Assembly: GCA_946122785.1 (NCBI GenBank)
Contig: CAMGYJ010000009.1
Location: 3,874,937-3,938,936, forward strand
Reading direction: 5' to 3'
Length of the DNA stretch: 64,000 bases
Origin: Linum tenue
Lineage: Eukaryota > Streptophyta > Magnoliopsida > Malpighiales > Linaceae
Made by a program: the position numbers and the translations under genes. Position 1 is the stretch's first letter; every line of letters begins with the position of its first letter. Positions 52,414 to 62,402 of this stretch are shown in pieces. The notes under the pieces were generated by a model, which saw only the letters and a program-made list of their open reading frames with translations, ran no database searches and had not been told where the DNA came from.

Positions 52414-54290
52414 ATGCCGCGTGATTTCAAACTTCCAACTCTTCCACGAGGTATCGACTCTGTTGCTTTCTGTTTCAAGTTTCTATTTATTGGTTTATGA
52501 ATGAACACTGCCGAAGTGTTAAGTTTTGGGGGTTTTCTTTGTCTTTCGTTTACAACAGACCCAATTTCCACATGCATGGTGTTTCGTGGCCTCCGTGTTG
52601 GTGCTTATACTGATATTATGATCATCCGAGTTCTTAATGTATGGATTGAGTATAGTGATGACTCTCAAGGGCATAGAAGAACAATGCATGTGCTGTGTCT
52701 TGACAAAGAGGTCTGTAATTCGTCTATATAATGTAATATTTATTGTTTATGTTTGATTTGATTGTGGTAATGCACTAAATCACATTTAACAGGAACATAT
52801 GCTAGAGGCCTGTATTGAGGAAGATGACATTCAAGAAATGAAACATAAGTTGAAAGTAGGAGATTTACATGTTCTGGATGGCTTTCATGTTATTCCTGCG
52901 AGGGAAAACAAGCATGTTGTTCCCGCTGAAGTTCGCTTTGCCTTAAGGAGTGAACATATCATATTTTGCATGCCTGACAATCCGAGTTATCCCAAGTTTC
53001 CTGTCAATGCTTTTCTGAAAACTTCATTCTCGGCTGTTCCAATAGAGGCAGAAACAGTTGTGAATTATGGAGGTATTTTCCTCAGAAGTTGTTTTCACAA
53101 AAATTGTTCATGATTATTTGCTTACTATGAATTTAATTGCAGATGTTACAGGTTGCGTTGTTCATCTAACAATTCCAGAGGTTTCAAGTAATGTTGTTCT
53201 TAGGTTTGAGCTCATCATAGAAGACTGCAGGTTTCTTGCGTATTCTTGTGTTGACTTTTGTTTGTTAGACTTTTATGTGGGATTAACTGATCTTTTGTTA
53301 TTTTGTATAGAGGGGACAGGGCGACAGTGTACTACTCTGGATCTGAGGTTACAAAGTATTTGGAGTTTGCAAGGGAATCTGAATCTCGGCTTCCTCTCAT
53401 TACCACAATTACTGCTGTTACAAGGTTGCCCGTTACAGATAGCACTGGAGATGCATATGCATTTCAATCTTCACCTGGGAGTCGTCTGATCATTGCTTCT
53501 TACAATCACCATTATGAAAAAATAATAAATAGGTATTATTATATTCGAATTCTATGTTTATATATTGACAAACCTGCTCTGTTGGATGCTAGAAAAACAA
53601 TACATACATTCTTTTTGTTGTTTAGGTTCATAGGTGATCGGATGCCAGTGACTTACATCAATAGTACTTCTCGTTGCTCTATTGGTTATCTTCGTGGTCT
53701 TCTTCCTCCCAAAAGAACACTCAGGCAGCTAAAGGATGATATAATGTTCCATGCACAGGCCTACCAGGTATATGTATAATATTGTATGTTCTAATTGTAT
53801 TGGATAACACATATCCCAAATATATAGTCATATCTTTAACCTATTATAACAAAAATTCCTTCCTTCAGACTCTCTATCGTTGTATGCTGGAAATGACAAG
53901 ATTTACGTACAGTCCAGAAGTCTTTAAATCAAGTTTAGGTTTTCCAAGGTATGATTCAATTTTATTGCTAATAATCTGTTGTCCATTGCATTTAAGGAAA
54001 ATCAAAACGTTCCTTTTATTGTTTAATTCAGGGTACGATATGAATTACATGCAACATGTGAGTGTGAGGGCGAATATGTTGATGTTATCTTTGATCATGA
54101 AGCTGTGTTGGGCTTGGTTTGCGTTTCACCTGAGGAACTTTTCAGTCTAACCTATGAAGAAGGATATCAGTGCATTGAAGACAGGTGTTATGTGCCATTT
54201 GTGGCAGAAGCTTTTGTTGCTCCTGGGAGTTCAGAAAATCCTCCTACTATCCAAATTGCTTCAATCTGGAACCCTAATGCTTTCGTGTGA
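52414..54290 (+). CDS. Replication protein A1-like OB-fold protein (Helitron cargo)
   Basis: Eight exons join in phase to 419 codons plus a stop: 52414-52450, 52559-52710, 52793-53072, 53143-53230, 53311-53532, 53626-53767, 53869-53948 and 54032-54290, all GT-AG. The first part (MPRDFKLPTLPR then VFRGLRVGAYTDIMIIRVLN, VWIEYSDDSQGHRRTMHVLC, LKVGDLHVLDGFHVIPAREN and AEVRFALRSEHIIF) has the strand pattern of the OB fold in plant RPA1/DUF223 proteins. The middle block (FELIIEDCRGDRATVYYSGS) resembles the second OB fold. The C-terminal part is less typical and no complete zinc-ribbon is seen. RPA1 proteins bind single-stranded DNA. The absence of stops or frameshifts over eight exons suggests recent insertion or selection. 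Confidence 0.8.
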
Positions 54291-54509
54291 TTGAAAACTG
54301 TTCTACTTGGAACTTAGTTTGTCAGGACGGCTTATTTATAATTATGTATGTTATCTATTCAGGACATGTTACTCCGTTTTCTGTAAAAAAATCTGATTGT
54401 TTTTCCCTAACTACTCTGGTATTTTGATGTTAGTTATGTATATATATATATTAGTGCCTATTCTGATATTTTGCTATATGTTTTTATTATTTTAGTTTTG
54501 TTTGTAGCA

Positions 54510-54820
54510 ATAGCGTATTTCTAGCAGTTTGATATATATACATTGAATTGCCGAATCAAAAATATCTATCATATAGCTTTAATCTGGCTAGGTTCACGAG
54601 TAGGAGATATTTCTAGCACTTTGATTTATATACATTAAATTGCTGTCTCAAAAATGTCTATCGTATAGCTTTAATCCTGTTATGTTCACGAGTTGGAGAT
54701 AAGCGGACTCGAACCACTAACTTCCGCCACAAGGCAAACGATACGATTCCCTCTCGGCCTCTCTGACTAATTCTACCATAAAGGACCATGAGGCAACTCT
54801 TTCGATAATCAGCATGGCCC
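54510..54820 (-). other. Nuclear copy of plastid DNA (trnA-rrn23 spacer of the rRNA operon)
   Basis: On the minus strand, from about 54815 down to 54690, the sequence contains atggtagaatta.tcag, a gccttgtggcgga stretch, ggttcgagtccgcttatctc and ccaactcgtgaac. These match, with scattered changes, my recollection of the chloroplast DNA between the trnA intron end and the 23S rRNA gene. The part that follows, attaaagctatatgatag and gattcggcaattcaatg, is present twice (about 54513-54610 and 54611-54703). The decay shows it is an old insertion. It lies inside the probable Helitron. Confidence 0.7.
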
Positions 54821-55360
54821 ACAACAAACACAACAAACTCGATTAGGAATCGTTAAATGCATTGTTGATCAAAAAGTATAATAGAATGTTTGCAGGCGAG
54901 CTGTATATCGCTTCCTCGGATCTGAAGAACAGAACTTCATTAGCAGTACTTCACATAAGAGTTGCAACACTTTGGCATACCTCAAGAATGGACAAGTGAT
55001 CATCGATATCAATGACGAAAAGACTTTCTGGTGCATCATATACACTTCTATTTTCCTAGACTAGGTTTCTATTCTCCCGCTTTAGTAGAATGAAAACAAT
55101 GTCCAAATTTGATTTTATGGTTTGTGACAACTTTTGGACTTGACAAGGTTATTATGCATTGACAAAAGTTATTAAGCAACAGTGATGCTCATTGCTCAGG
55201 TCAAACTTATCCCGCCGCGGAGCGCGGGCTGATTACTAGTATACATATATGTGTGGTGGCATCTTAAATGCACTCACTTTTTTTTTCATTCAGTGCACTC
55301 GCTTCATAACACACAGGAATTTGCACAAAAACAATTAAAGATTAACTTTAATTTGAAGGA

Positions 55361-55450
55361 TTTAGAGTTTAGAGATTCAGGGTTAGGATTTACAATTTGG
55401 GGTTTAGGGTTAGAACTCAAAATTGGAGGTCTAGGGCTTAGGGTAATCCG
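55361..55450. repeat. Degenerate telomere-like repeat stretch
   Basis: Variants of TTTAGGG recur here (gatttagagttt, cagggttaggattt, ggggtttagggttag, ctagggcttagggt). Imperfect inverted motifs built on gtgcactc/gtgcattc flank it at about 55270-55300 and 55548-55590, so it may be the core of an old element rather than a former chromosome end. Confidence 0.5.
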
Positions 55451-55766
55451 CTAATTAGTTGTTATCATATGTTATATCATCATATTACACTAATTCTACA
55501 AATTAAAATTCAAAATCCGACACTTTCGGACTGGTTTTTGAGTTGGGTGCATTGAACATACTCATTTTTATGAATGCACTGAAATAGTCACTGTACATAT
55601 AACAAATGCTGGCGTAGCGTATATATATTAATTGCCAAAGCATACGACGTACATGACACAATACATATCCATAAATGGGCTATGCATGCATGCGCGTGCG
55701 CGAATCAAGCAAAACCACAGCACTCAAAAATAAAACAAATATTATAATTCAATGCGTATATATAAT

Positions 55767-58700
55767 TCATAACCCGAGAGAGAAGGGGAAGGTGGTAGAT
55801 CCCAGCCAGGACCCACCGCCGATGAACTCACCGGCGGTAAACCCCGCCGCCTCACTCTCATCCTCCATCACCTTATAGCCTCCCCACCCGACCCTCTCCG
55901 TCGTGTTCGCCCCGGCCCCGCGGTTCCTAAACTCCCCGTAGTACAGCGTCGCCAGCCCAAAGCTGGCGTTCCACTCCGCCCACCCGGCCGAGTGCACCAC
56001 GCCGCCGATCTCCGACTCCATCACCACCGTCCTCGAGTACTCCTTCCACGGCCTCCCCAGATACGTCGGGTAGCTCCCGTTCCCCGCCGCCGTCTGCAGG
56101 AGGAGGTCCGCCGTGGCCCCGATCCTCGACCTCTGGATCACGATCCCGGTGTTCTGGTTGGGATCCTTCCTCCCCTGGGCGGTGACCATGTTCTTCTGGC
56201 CCGGACCGGGGACGCGGGCGTGGATGTCGCAGTCCTGGAGGACGGCGGCGGCGTTGCCGAAGATGAAGTCGACGGTGCCCGTGACGAGGCAGTTGACGAA
56301 GAACTGGCGGTTGGAGTGGACGTACAGGGTGTCCTGGTGGCCCAGGATGTCGCACCGGTAGAATGCAGACTGATCAGCGCCGACTCGGAGGGCCACGGCC
56401 TGGTGCTTGGCGTGGCCCGCCGTGTTCTCGAACGTTATGTCCCGCGCCAGGAACCCTTTCCCCTTCACCGCTGCAAATTACATGCACAATCTTAGGGGTT
56501 AATTAGGCTTTATGATTCTGAAAACGAAGACCCAGGGTTCACTCATCAAGGGGTTAGGGTATAGTATCATGCCAAAAATCTGATTTATTCTAAGTCTAAA
56601 TAGCTTTTTCTTACTCAGGATATGTCGTACCCTAGATTTCACCCAAGGTACGATAGAAGCCATAATATATATGATTAACCGTGATTGAAGGGAATGAATT
56701 ATTAACGCTATGGATAAGGGAGACAGCTAGCTAGATAGCATGTTAATGTATCGACTAATGATGGTTAGCAACATAATCATTCATGTTTAGCACTCGATGA
56801 AAATCAACAACTCCAGCACGGGTCAAGTTTGAAATCATGGTCAAAATCTATGCGCAAAGAGAAATGTAAGACAAATTTGGAAAAACGACAAACGAAGGGT
56901 GCGCATAATATCACTATCTTGCATCCTAAATTGGTAGCTCGCTAGCTAGATCTCGAAACCGGCAGAGTTACAGACTGAACCAGACACATGTGAATATGGA
57001 GAGGAAAGTGGTGGGGTTTGGGTAGGGACGGAACATGATTTTTACACTGCATCACATCGCTGCCACTTGACAGGAAAATGGACCATTCAAATTCAATTAG
57101 CAGAGTTAGGCCGGCCACCGCGGGAGTTTGCAGATTCCCGTGACTCGATCAAATTGGGGTAGTGTGTTCTAATCATAGACCAGGAAACCGGATCGTACCG
57201 GCCGGTTCAACCGGTTTAACCGGAAATTGGACCAAAAGCGGCACGGTGGGCTGATTGTGCTGATTTTACCGTGTCGGCCGGTTTTTTCGGTTTGACCGGT
57301 TGAACCGGTTGAACCGGCCGGTACGATCCGGTTTCCTGGTCTATGATTCAGCTTCATTCTCCGTATTCTCGTTCAATATGTGGAAAATAATTAAAAAAGA
57401 ATATTATTTTGCTATTTTTCTATGTTGAAAATGGGTCACCGTGGTTGTATAATGTTTTATTTGGTTCTTTTTTTGATGGATTATATTTTTTATACTATCG
57501 CATTTCATTTCTCTATCAATAGTGAAAAACGGTATTTACCGGTACAAAATGGTTGAACCACGGTCGTACCACAAAATACCATACCAGAAAGGAATCCGGT
57601 ATGATGTCCGGTACGGTTTCCTTTACCATGGTTCTAATGAGTACAAAATTTTACCATTTTGATTTCATCAATTATTTTTACTTTCATTCTAAAGAACCGT
57701 GCACTTTCACATTTCATTTCAAACCGATGAAAATACTATTTTTTTCTTCTTCTTGGAATTGACGAAAACTAAGACAGGACAGCTACGGCCAGGATTAACT
57801 AATTAACCACTTCCAAGCCATGCAGTATCCGTAGTTTACGACACGCGGAATATGCTTAATTATCTAGGTAATTACACATTATTAAGGATAAGCGCTCAAT
57901 ATATATTTTTTTATTATTAATTTGACTTGTAAAGGTCAGATTTTTATTCCCGTATCTTACTGTCCGTTTCGGAATATTTTTTTTCACAGTATGCGAATGC
58001 GACCAAATAGATAATAGTCCCGCCCGCTTTTCTTGCGTGATTTCCGGCTATGATTGACCCGTTGACTAACCAACATCAAAGCAACTTTAACAATCATCAA
58101 ACTTTTTTCACGGTGGCCGGCCGGCCAGCTGGGAAGAGATAAAAATAAAATAAAATAATTGATGTATTGTACGTACGTACCGACGGTGGCAGATTTGAAA
58201 GTGGTGAACCCGTCGACGACGCTCCTGCTGCCGGTGATAATGGTGGTGGCTCTGCCATCACCAACGAACATAATGTTGGTCTTCGACTTCACCACCTCCA
58301 CGTTCTCCCTGTACACTCCCGCCTTTATCCTTATCACATACCTCTCGCTGCTCTTGTTCGGCGCCGCCTCCACCGCCTCCCCCACCGTCACGTAGTCCCC
58401 GCTCCCGTCCCCCGCCACCGTCACATTCGCCGCCGCCGTCTTCACCTGACACCATCCAACAACAACATACCATATATAATAAATAAATGCCCAATCTGCT
58501 TCTACGCTAAACTTAAAAAAAAAACTAATACTTTATTTATACGCAGTGGCGGAGCCACATTAAATTCAGAGGAGACTATAACCCCTCTCAACTCAAAATT
58601 ACTAAATTTTGTGAAAAAAAATTATTATAAAAAAATTAGTTAATAAGATCTTTTATTAGTTTGAATTCTCTGAGCGTAGATTTTTAGCGGTCGTAGTTTA

Positions 58701-59486
58701 GATTCCTACATCGGGCGACTGCAGCAGCCTCCTATCTCCGGCCGACAACCACTCCGGCTGCTGCTGCTCCTCCTCGTCCTCCTCGACTCCGGCCGCCTCG
58801 ATATCGGCGTCGGTCATGTTCCTGATCATGGCGAGGACGTTGCTGCACATGCGCTCCACGTGGACCTGCCCCTCCAGCAGCTTCTCCCGGACCCGCCGGT
58901 CGGCGCCGTCGTGGGAGAAGCCGTCGAGGCAGGTCTCCTGGTTGGTCATGGCGGAGCTCAGCAGCGTCTTGAGGTCGGCGGCGTGCCGGTTCAGCGACTT
59001 CCTCCTCCTCTTCTTCTTTTCGTGCGGGTACCGGCTCATCAGGTCGCGGAGCGCCACGTGGAGCTCGTCCAGGGTGGCGTCGATGGTCTCGAGGCAGTCG
59101 TGGAGCGCCGTCGTCTCACGCCGGCTCAGCCTGCCGCCGGCGGAGTCGATCAGGCTCTCGACGGCGAAGAAGTTGCGCTGGACGGCGCGGCAGGTGATGT
59201 TGATGGACGCCTCGATCACGTCCTTCTGGGTGGCGAGGGCCTCGGCGGATCCCGGGACGGCGGCCGCCACGGCGGAGAAGCAGAGGTCCGGGAACCTTGT
59301 GCTGCTGCAGGCGGAGCGGAGGACGGCGTGGTGGGCGTGGATTTGGGGTGTTGGTGATGGGAGATGGTACTGGTTGTATTCGGTAGTGCTGGAGTTTGGA
59401 GGGGCGGCGGCGGCGGCGGAATTATCTACGCCGGCGGCGACAGTGCCGATTAGGACCAGTACGATTGGGAATATGGAGTGAATCAT
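55767..59486 (-). CDS. Pectinesterase/pectinesterase inhibitor (PMEI-PME fusion, type I)
   Basis: This secreted cell-wall enzyme removes methyl groups from pectin. Three minus-strand exons, 59486-58710, 58445-58181 and 56470-55767, join in phase to 581 codons plus a stop. The N-terminus ([19 protein letters not shown]) is a signal peptide. The PMEI domain follows, with Cys residues in [12 protein letters not shown] and NITCRAVQ and a TALHDCLE block. The processing motif DRRLLQ precedes [18 protein letters not shown]. The PME part has all active-site blocks: [34 protein letters not shown] and [13 protein letters not shown]. An in-frame ATG 12 codons upstream (59522) would spoil the signal peptide. 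Codons are strongly GC-rich at the third base. The second intron contains a hAT element. Confidence 0.95.
57174..57630. mobile_element. hAT-type element with an internal fold-back, in a pectinesterase intron (457 bp)
   Basis: The ends are CATAGACCAGGAAACCGG on the left and, complemented from the right, CATGGTAAAGGAAACCG. Identical 8-bp duplications GTTCTAAT lie at 57166-57173 and 57631-57638. The left 175 bases are themselves almost a perfect palindrome: aatcatagaccaggaaaccg at 57171 pairs with cggtttcctggtctatgatt ending at 57348. This suggests that a second copy of the left end was added by rearrangement. There is no coding capacity. Confidence 0.82.
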
Positions 59487-59522
59487 TTTTTTTTCCCCCA
59501 ACAATTTAATGGATGTTGGCAA

Positions 59523-59922
59523 ATGGCAACCACTCTACCGTATCATGACAGGGAAAAGAGACGCGCATATAAATAGACAAGAGAGGAGAATTAAACAATA
59601 TTGTCATTTGTTTCATTTGCAATTTTGCATTTTGTTTTTCCCACCGAAAGCCAAAAAGAAATATGGCGTATATATCAAATAACCAATTAGCTAGCTGTGG
59701 TTCACTCATTTACTAGTCACTGTAAAAAAAAAAAAAAAAAATCCAGAAAGAATTTCATTAGTGAGCAAAGTGGGTGTTAACCCAAGGAAGATCACATACA
59801 AGTGAGGGACGTAAAGGTAAAAGCACACTCACCAAGCACACTCACCAATTAGCTAGCATGTGGTCATAACCTCATAACCACATACAAGTGAGGGACGTAA
59901 GTTACATGTCATTACTATTGCA
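59523..59922. other. Upstream region of the pectinesterase gene
   Basis: It should contain the minus-strand promoter. A 22-bp phrase beginning cacatacaagtgagggacg occurs at about 59794 and again at about 59879, and caagcacactcac occurs twice in between. These are small tandem and direct duplications. No gene was found. Confidence 0.4.
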
Positions 59923-61138
59923 TAGAGCTGGCGGACGGTTTTCCGGTTAGCGGCTAACCGGTCGGTTTCAACCGAACTGATCGGTTTTCGGCTAGCCGAA
60001 AAATCGGTTTCGAAGAGGGTGGTCGGTTGGCGGTGGGGATTATTAGGGGGCCGGTTAGCTGACTAACCGGGGTCGGAAACCGGCGGTTAACCGGCTAACC
60101 GACCCCTGCCCTTCCACTTCATCTCCCCCTTCTCACCAGTCACCACCGACCAGCCCTTCTCCCTTCCTCCTTCTCCTCTGTTCTCTCTACGAAACGAACC
60201 AGAGGGCAGAGACCCCTAAATCATTCCTTCCCTCTCCGCGATGCCTTCTGAAATCAGAAACCCCAAAATCCCCAATTCCAAAATCCCTATCCCCCAAATT
60301 TCCCCATTCCCCCTCTCTCTCTAAACCTTCATTTCCTTCTTCCCATTCCCCTCTCTCTCTCTACAGCTCCTCCCCATTCCATTCACATGACTCGTCCATT
60401 CAGACTGTTGGATTCGGTGAGCTCCTCGCCGACAACGACAGCCGGGGACTCCTCCGAGCCACCCGCTCCGCCGGTGGACTCCGACTTCGTCGTCATACTG
60501 GCCGCGCTCCTTTGCGTCCTGGGCCTCGTCGCCGTCGCCTGCTGCGCCTGGATCCGCCGCTTCTCCTCCGGATCCGCCGCCGCGGCGGAAGGCGGCAAGG
60601 ATCCGCCGGCCCCGAGCTCCTCGCAGGCCAACAAGGGGGTGAAGAAGAAGATCCTCCGCGCCCTCCCCAAGCAGACCTTCTCCACCGACACCGCGGCCAA
60701 ATTCTCCGATTGCGCCATCTGCCTCGTCGAATTCGCGATCGGGGATGAGTTCCGACGATTGCCTGGAGCTGGGCCGGCGTGGAAACGTACTCGGCGACGG
60801 CGGGTTTCTCTGGAAAGGAAGAAGAGAATCGAGAGAGAGTAGGGAGAGAGATAGGTTAGCGGCGGCCGGCGGGTTTCTCTGGAAGAAAGGAAGAAGAAGA
60901 ATCCAGAAGTGAGAGGGGTTAGGAGTGAGTGGTGCAGCATATTTCCTTCTTTTTTTTTTTAGAAAAGCTACATTTTCCGGTTGGCCGGCTAACCGAGCCT
61001 TAAACTGAAACCGACCGGTCGGTTGGCCGGCTAACTGTGACACACCTCACGGTCGGTGGTCGGCAGCTATAGGGACGGCTCGGTTTAACCGATAACCGGG
61101 TTTTCGGTTAAACCGAAACCGACCGACTGCCACCCCTA
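59923..61138. mobile_element. hAT-type element (1216 bp) with a captured gene fragment (Pack-hAT)
   Basis: It starts TAGAGCTGGCGG and ends CTGCCACCCCTA, with identical 8-bp duplications CTATTGCA at 59915-59922 and 61139-61146. Both flanks are built of ggtta/taacc and ccggt/accgg motifs (for example taaccggtcggtttcaacc), typical hAT subterminal arrays. Between them, at about 60110-60900, lies GC-rich, gene-like DNA that encodes the N-terminal part of an ATL-type RING-H2 protein. Both its boundaries are inside the inverted-motif arrays, which shows that host DNA was taken up by the transposon. Confidence 0.9.
60387..60842 (+). pseudogene. ATL-type RING-H2 ubiquitin-ligase fragment captured by the hAT element
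   Basis: The open frame begins MTRPFRLLDSVSSSP, then has a membrane segment VVILAALLCVLGLVAVACC (residues ~34-52), a Ser/Ala-rich linker, the GLD-like region KGVKKKILRALPKQTF and the start of the RING-H2 domain, DCAICLVEFAIGDEFRRLP. This order is diagnostic for plant ATL ubiquitin ligases of the ATL80 group. The RING is cut off after its first Cys pair; the His residues and the other Cys are missing. The frame then runs into Arg-rich non-homologous sequence (about 60776-60842). About 270 bases of leader-like DNA precede the ATG. It cannot be an active ligase, though it could be transcribed. Confidence 0.85.
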
Positions 61139-61146
61139 CTATTGCA

Positions 61147-61330
61147 TACATACATGTAGAAAGGTTCTTAAACCATTTTTAAAAAAATGTGTGGATCCAT
61201 GGCCAAAATCCTAGGTAGCAATCTAAGCACAAAATAGTTGAAGATCATACCCCATCATACCTTCAAACTATTAGCTTTGCCTGTAGCTATGTGGTTATCT
61301 ACTGATATTGTTGATGATCTGCTTACACAT
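61147..61330. other. AT-rich DNA between two transposons
   Basis: No coding or structural signal was seen. Confidence 0.4.
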
Positions 61331-61335
61331 AACAT

Positions 61336-61626
61336 TGTTAGTATTGTGGTATATGATCCACAATTGGAGCTCTCCAAGCAACTCGAGTTATTGGGATCAA
61401 CTATTTCTTGACATGGTATCAGAGCCTCTGTGACCGAGAGGTCTTGTGTTCGATTCCCGATGACCCCATTTGTTAAGCACATGGTATTCTTGTCTTCAGA
61501 CCTGTGCATACTTCAAGCCCTTGTGAGTGGCTTTCGTTTGAGGGGGCGTGTTAGTGTTGTGGTATATGATCCACGATTGAACCTCTCCCAACAACTCGAG
61601 TTATTGGGATCAACTGGTTCTTGACA
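61336..61626 (+). mobile_element. Complete TRIM retrotransposon (291 bp, 78-bp LTRs)
   Basis: Two 78-bp direct repeats, 61336-61413 and 61549-61626, begin TGTTAGT and end TTGACA. They share tgtggtatatgatccac and aactcgagttattgggatca and differ at only a few positions. Directly after the first repeat comes TGGTATCAGAGC (61414-61425), the primer-binding site for initiator methionine tRNA. Just before the second repeat is the purine-rich tract gagggggcg. Identical 5-bp duplications AACAT lie at 61331-61335 and 61627-61631. With 135 bases between the repeats and no coding capacity, this is a terminal-repeat retrotransposon in miniature, mobilised by proteins from larger elements. Confidence 0.93.
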
Positions 61627-61631
61627 AACAT

Positions 61632-62073
61632 AAGCAGAGTAAAAGAGGGTCAACTCTCAGCTGAGTGAGAAAATCATCGCATCGTGAGTTCACAATAAAG
61701 CATACTCATATCATACACCTAACAAAGAAGCCAAAATACTAGGATCAGACCTGGTCCATCCCAACATCCTAATATGTAAGAGAATATACCACCTTGAATT
61801 ATGCATATGTGTCTTATCATGTTTTAAATATAGACGTCTGATTACTCTCATACTATTAAATCTCCCGGAAATACATACCAAATATCCCTCAGGCTGTGGT
61901 CATATCTAACACCAATGCGGGCATGGTTATGAATGATTATAAGTCAACACCACGTGAAAGGTGTGATGGTAGCATAACGTTTGATAATAGAATAATAACA
62001 ACATGGAAAGTCCTAGTTACTAAGTAAACAGGGGACTACTAGGCTTACTATACGCCCGATAGACTAAATATGC
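61632..62073. other. Intergenic DNA
   Basis: AT-rich, with no gene or element that could be supported. Confidence 0.4.
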
Positions 62074-62081
62074 CTAGTAAG

Positions 62082-62394
62082 TAGGGCTGGTTATTTGGTC
62101 CCGGACTGTTTGGTTTTACCCAAAACTGGACCGTATAACCCGGACCGGGACCGGACTGGGATCGAATAGCAAACAATGCAATCTCATATTCGGGCTTAGA
62201 TTTGAGGTAAAAAACCGGATAAAGACCGGATAAGAGACCCTCAACACCTAAAATCAAGATAAAATTGGGACCGTACCGGATCAAGACCGGATTGTATCCA
62301 ATCCAATCTTTGGTCCTTATATTCCCAAAAAGAACGGACTGAGACCGGATCAATTTGGTCCAATTTCACCGGACCGGACCGTATACCACCCCTA
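62082..62394. mobile_element. Non-autonomous hAT-type element (313 bp)
   Basis: The ends are TAGGGCTGGT and, complemented from the right, TAGGGGTGGT. Identical 8-bp duplications CTAGTAAG lie at 62074-62081 and 62395-62402. The subterminal DNA is made of ggaccggaccg/cggtccgg-type repeats. An older relative forms the target of the insertion at 4804. It encodes no protein. Confidence 0.9.
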
Positions 62395-62402
62395 CTAGTA
62401 AG

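Larger units (their letters stand above)
52133..55239 (+). mobile_element. Probable non-autonomous Helitron (3107 bp) carrying an OB-fold gene
   Basis: The right end has the layout of a Helitron 3' terminus: a GC-rich short hairpin (cccgccgcggagcgcggg, about 55211-55228), a short spacer and CTAG at 55236-55239, followed by T. The left end starts TCTCCAATATACGATTTTAT after an A, matching the Helitron rule of TC..CTAG inserted between A and T with no duplication. The interval holds an intact RPA1-like gene, a class of gene often carried by plant Helitrons, but no Rep-helicase. The 3' part also contains plastid-derived DNA. The left end is less certain than the right. Confidence 0.65.

Noticed and set aside
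54690..54815. Possible tRNA gene (ggttcgagtccgc on the minus strand)
   Set aside because: No cloverleaf could be formed; the sequence matches a plastid spacer instead.
55361..55450. Ancient telomere fusion site
   Set aside because: The TTTAGGG-like units are too irregular, and flanking inverted motifs suggest an old mobile element.
55927..56495. Alternative frames on both strands over pectinesterase exon 3
   Set aside because: They are Arg/Pro/Gly-rich shadows of the true frame, which carries the PME active-site motifs.
58546..58570. Transposon end motif (agtggcggagccac) in pectinesterase intron 1
   Set aside because: The phrase is common at ends of plant repeats, but no partner end or duplication was found.
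58816..59481. Plus-strand open frames of 165-221 codons over pectinesterase exon 1
   Set aside because: They are antisense by-products of GC-rich codons; the minus strand has the signal peptide and PMEI domain.
60321..61043. Minus-strand frames of 185-240 codons over the captured ATL fragment
   Set aside because: They are antisense to a recognisable RING-H2 N-terminus and have no motif of their own.
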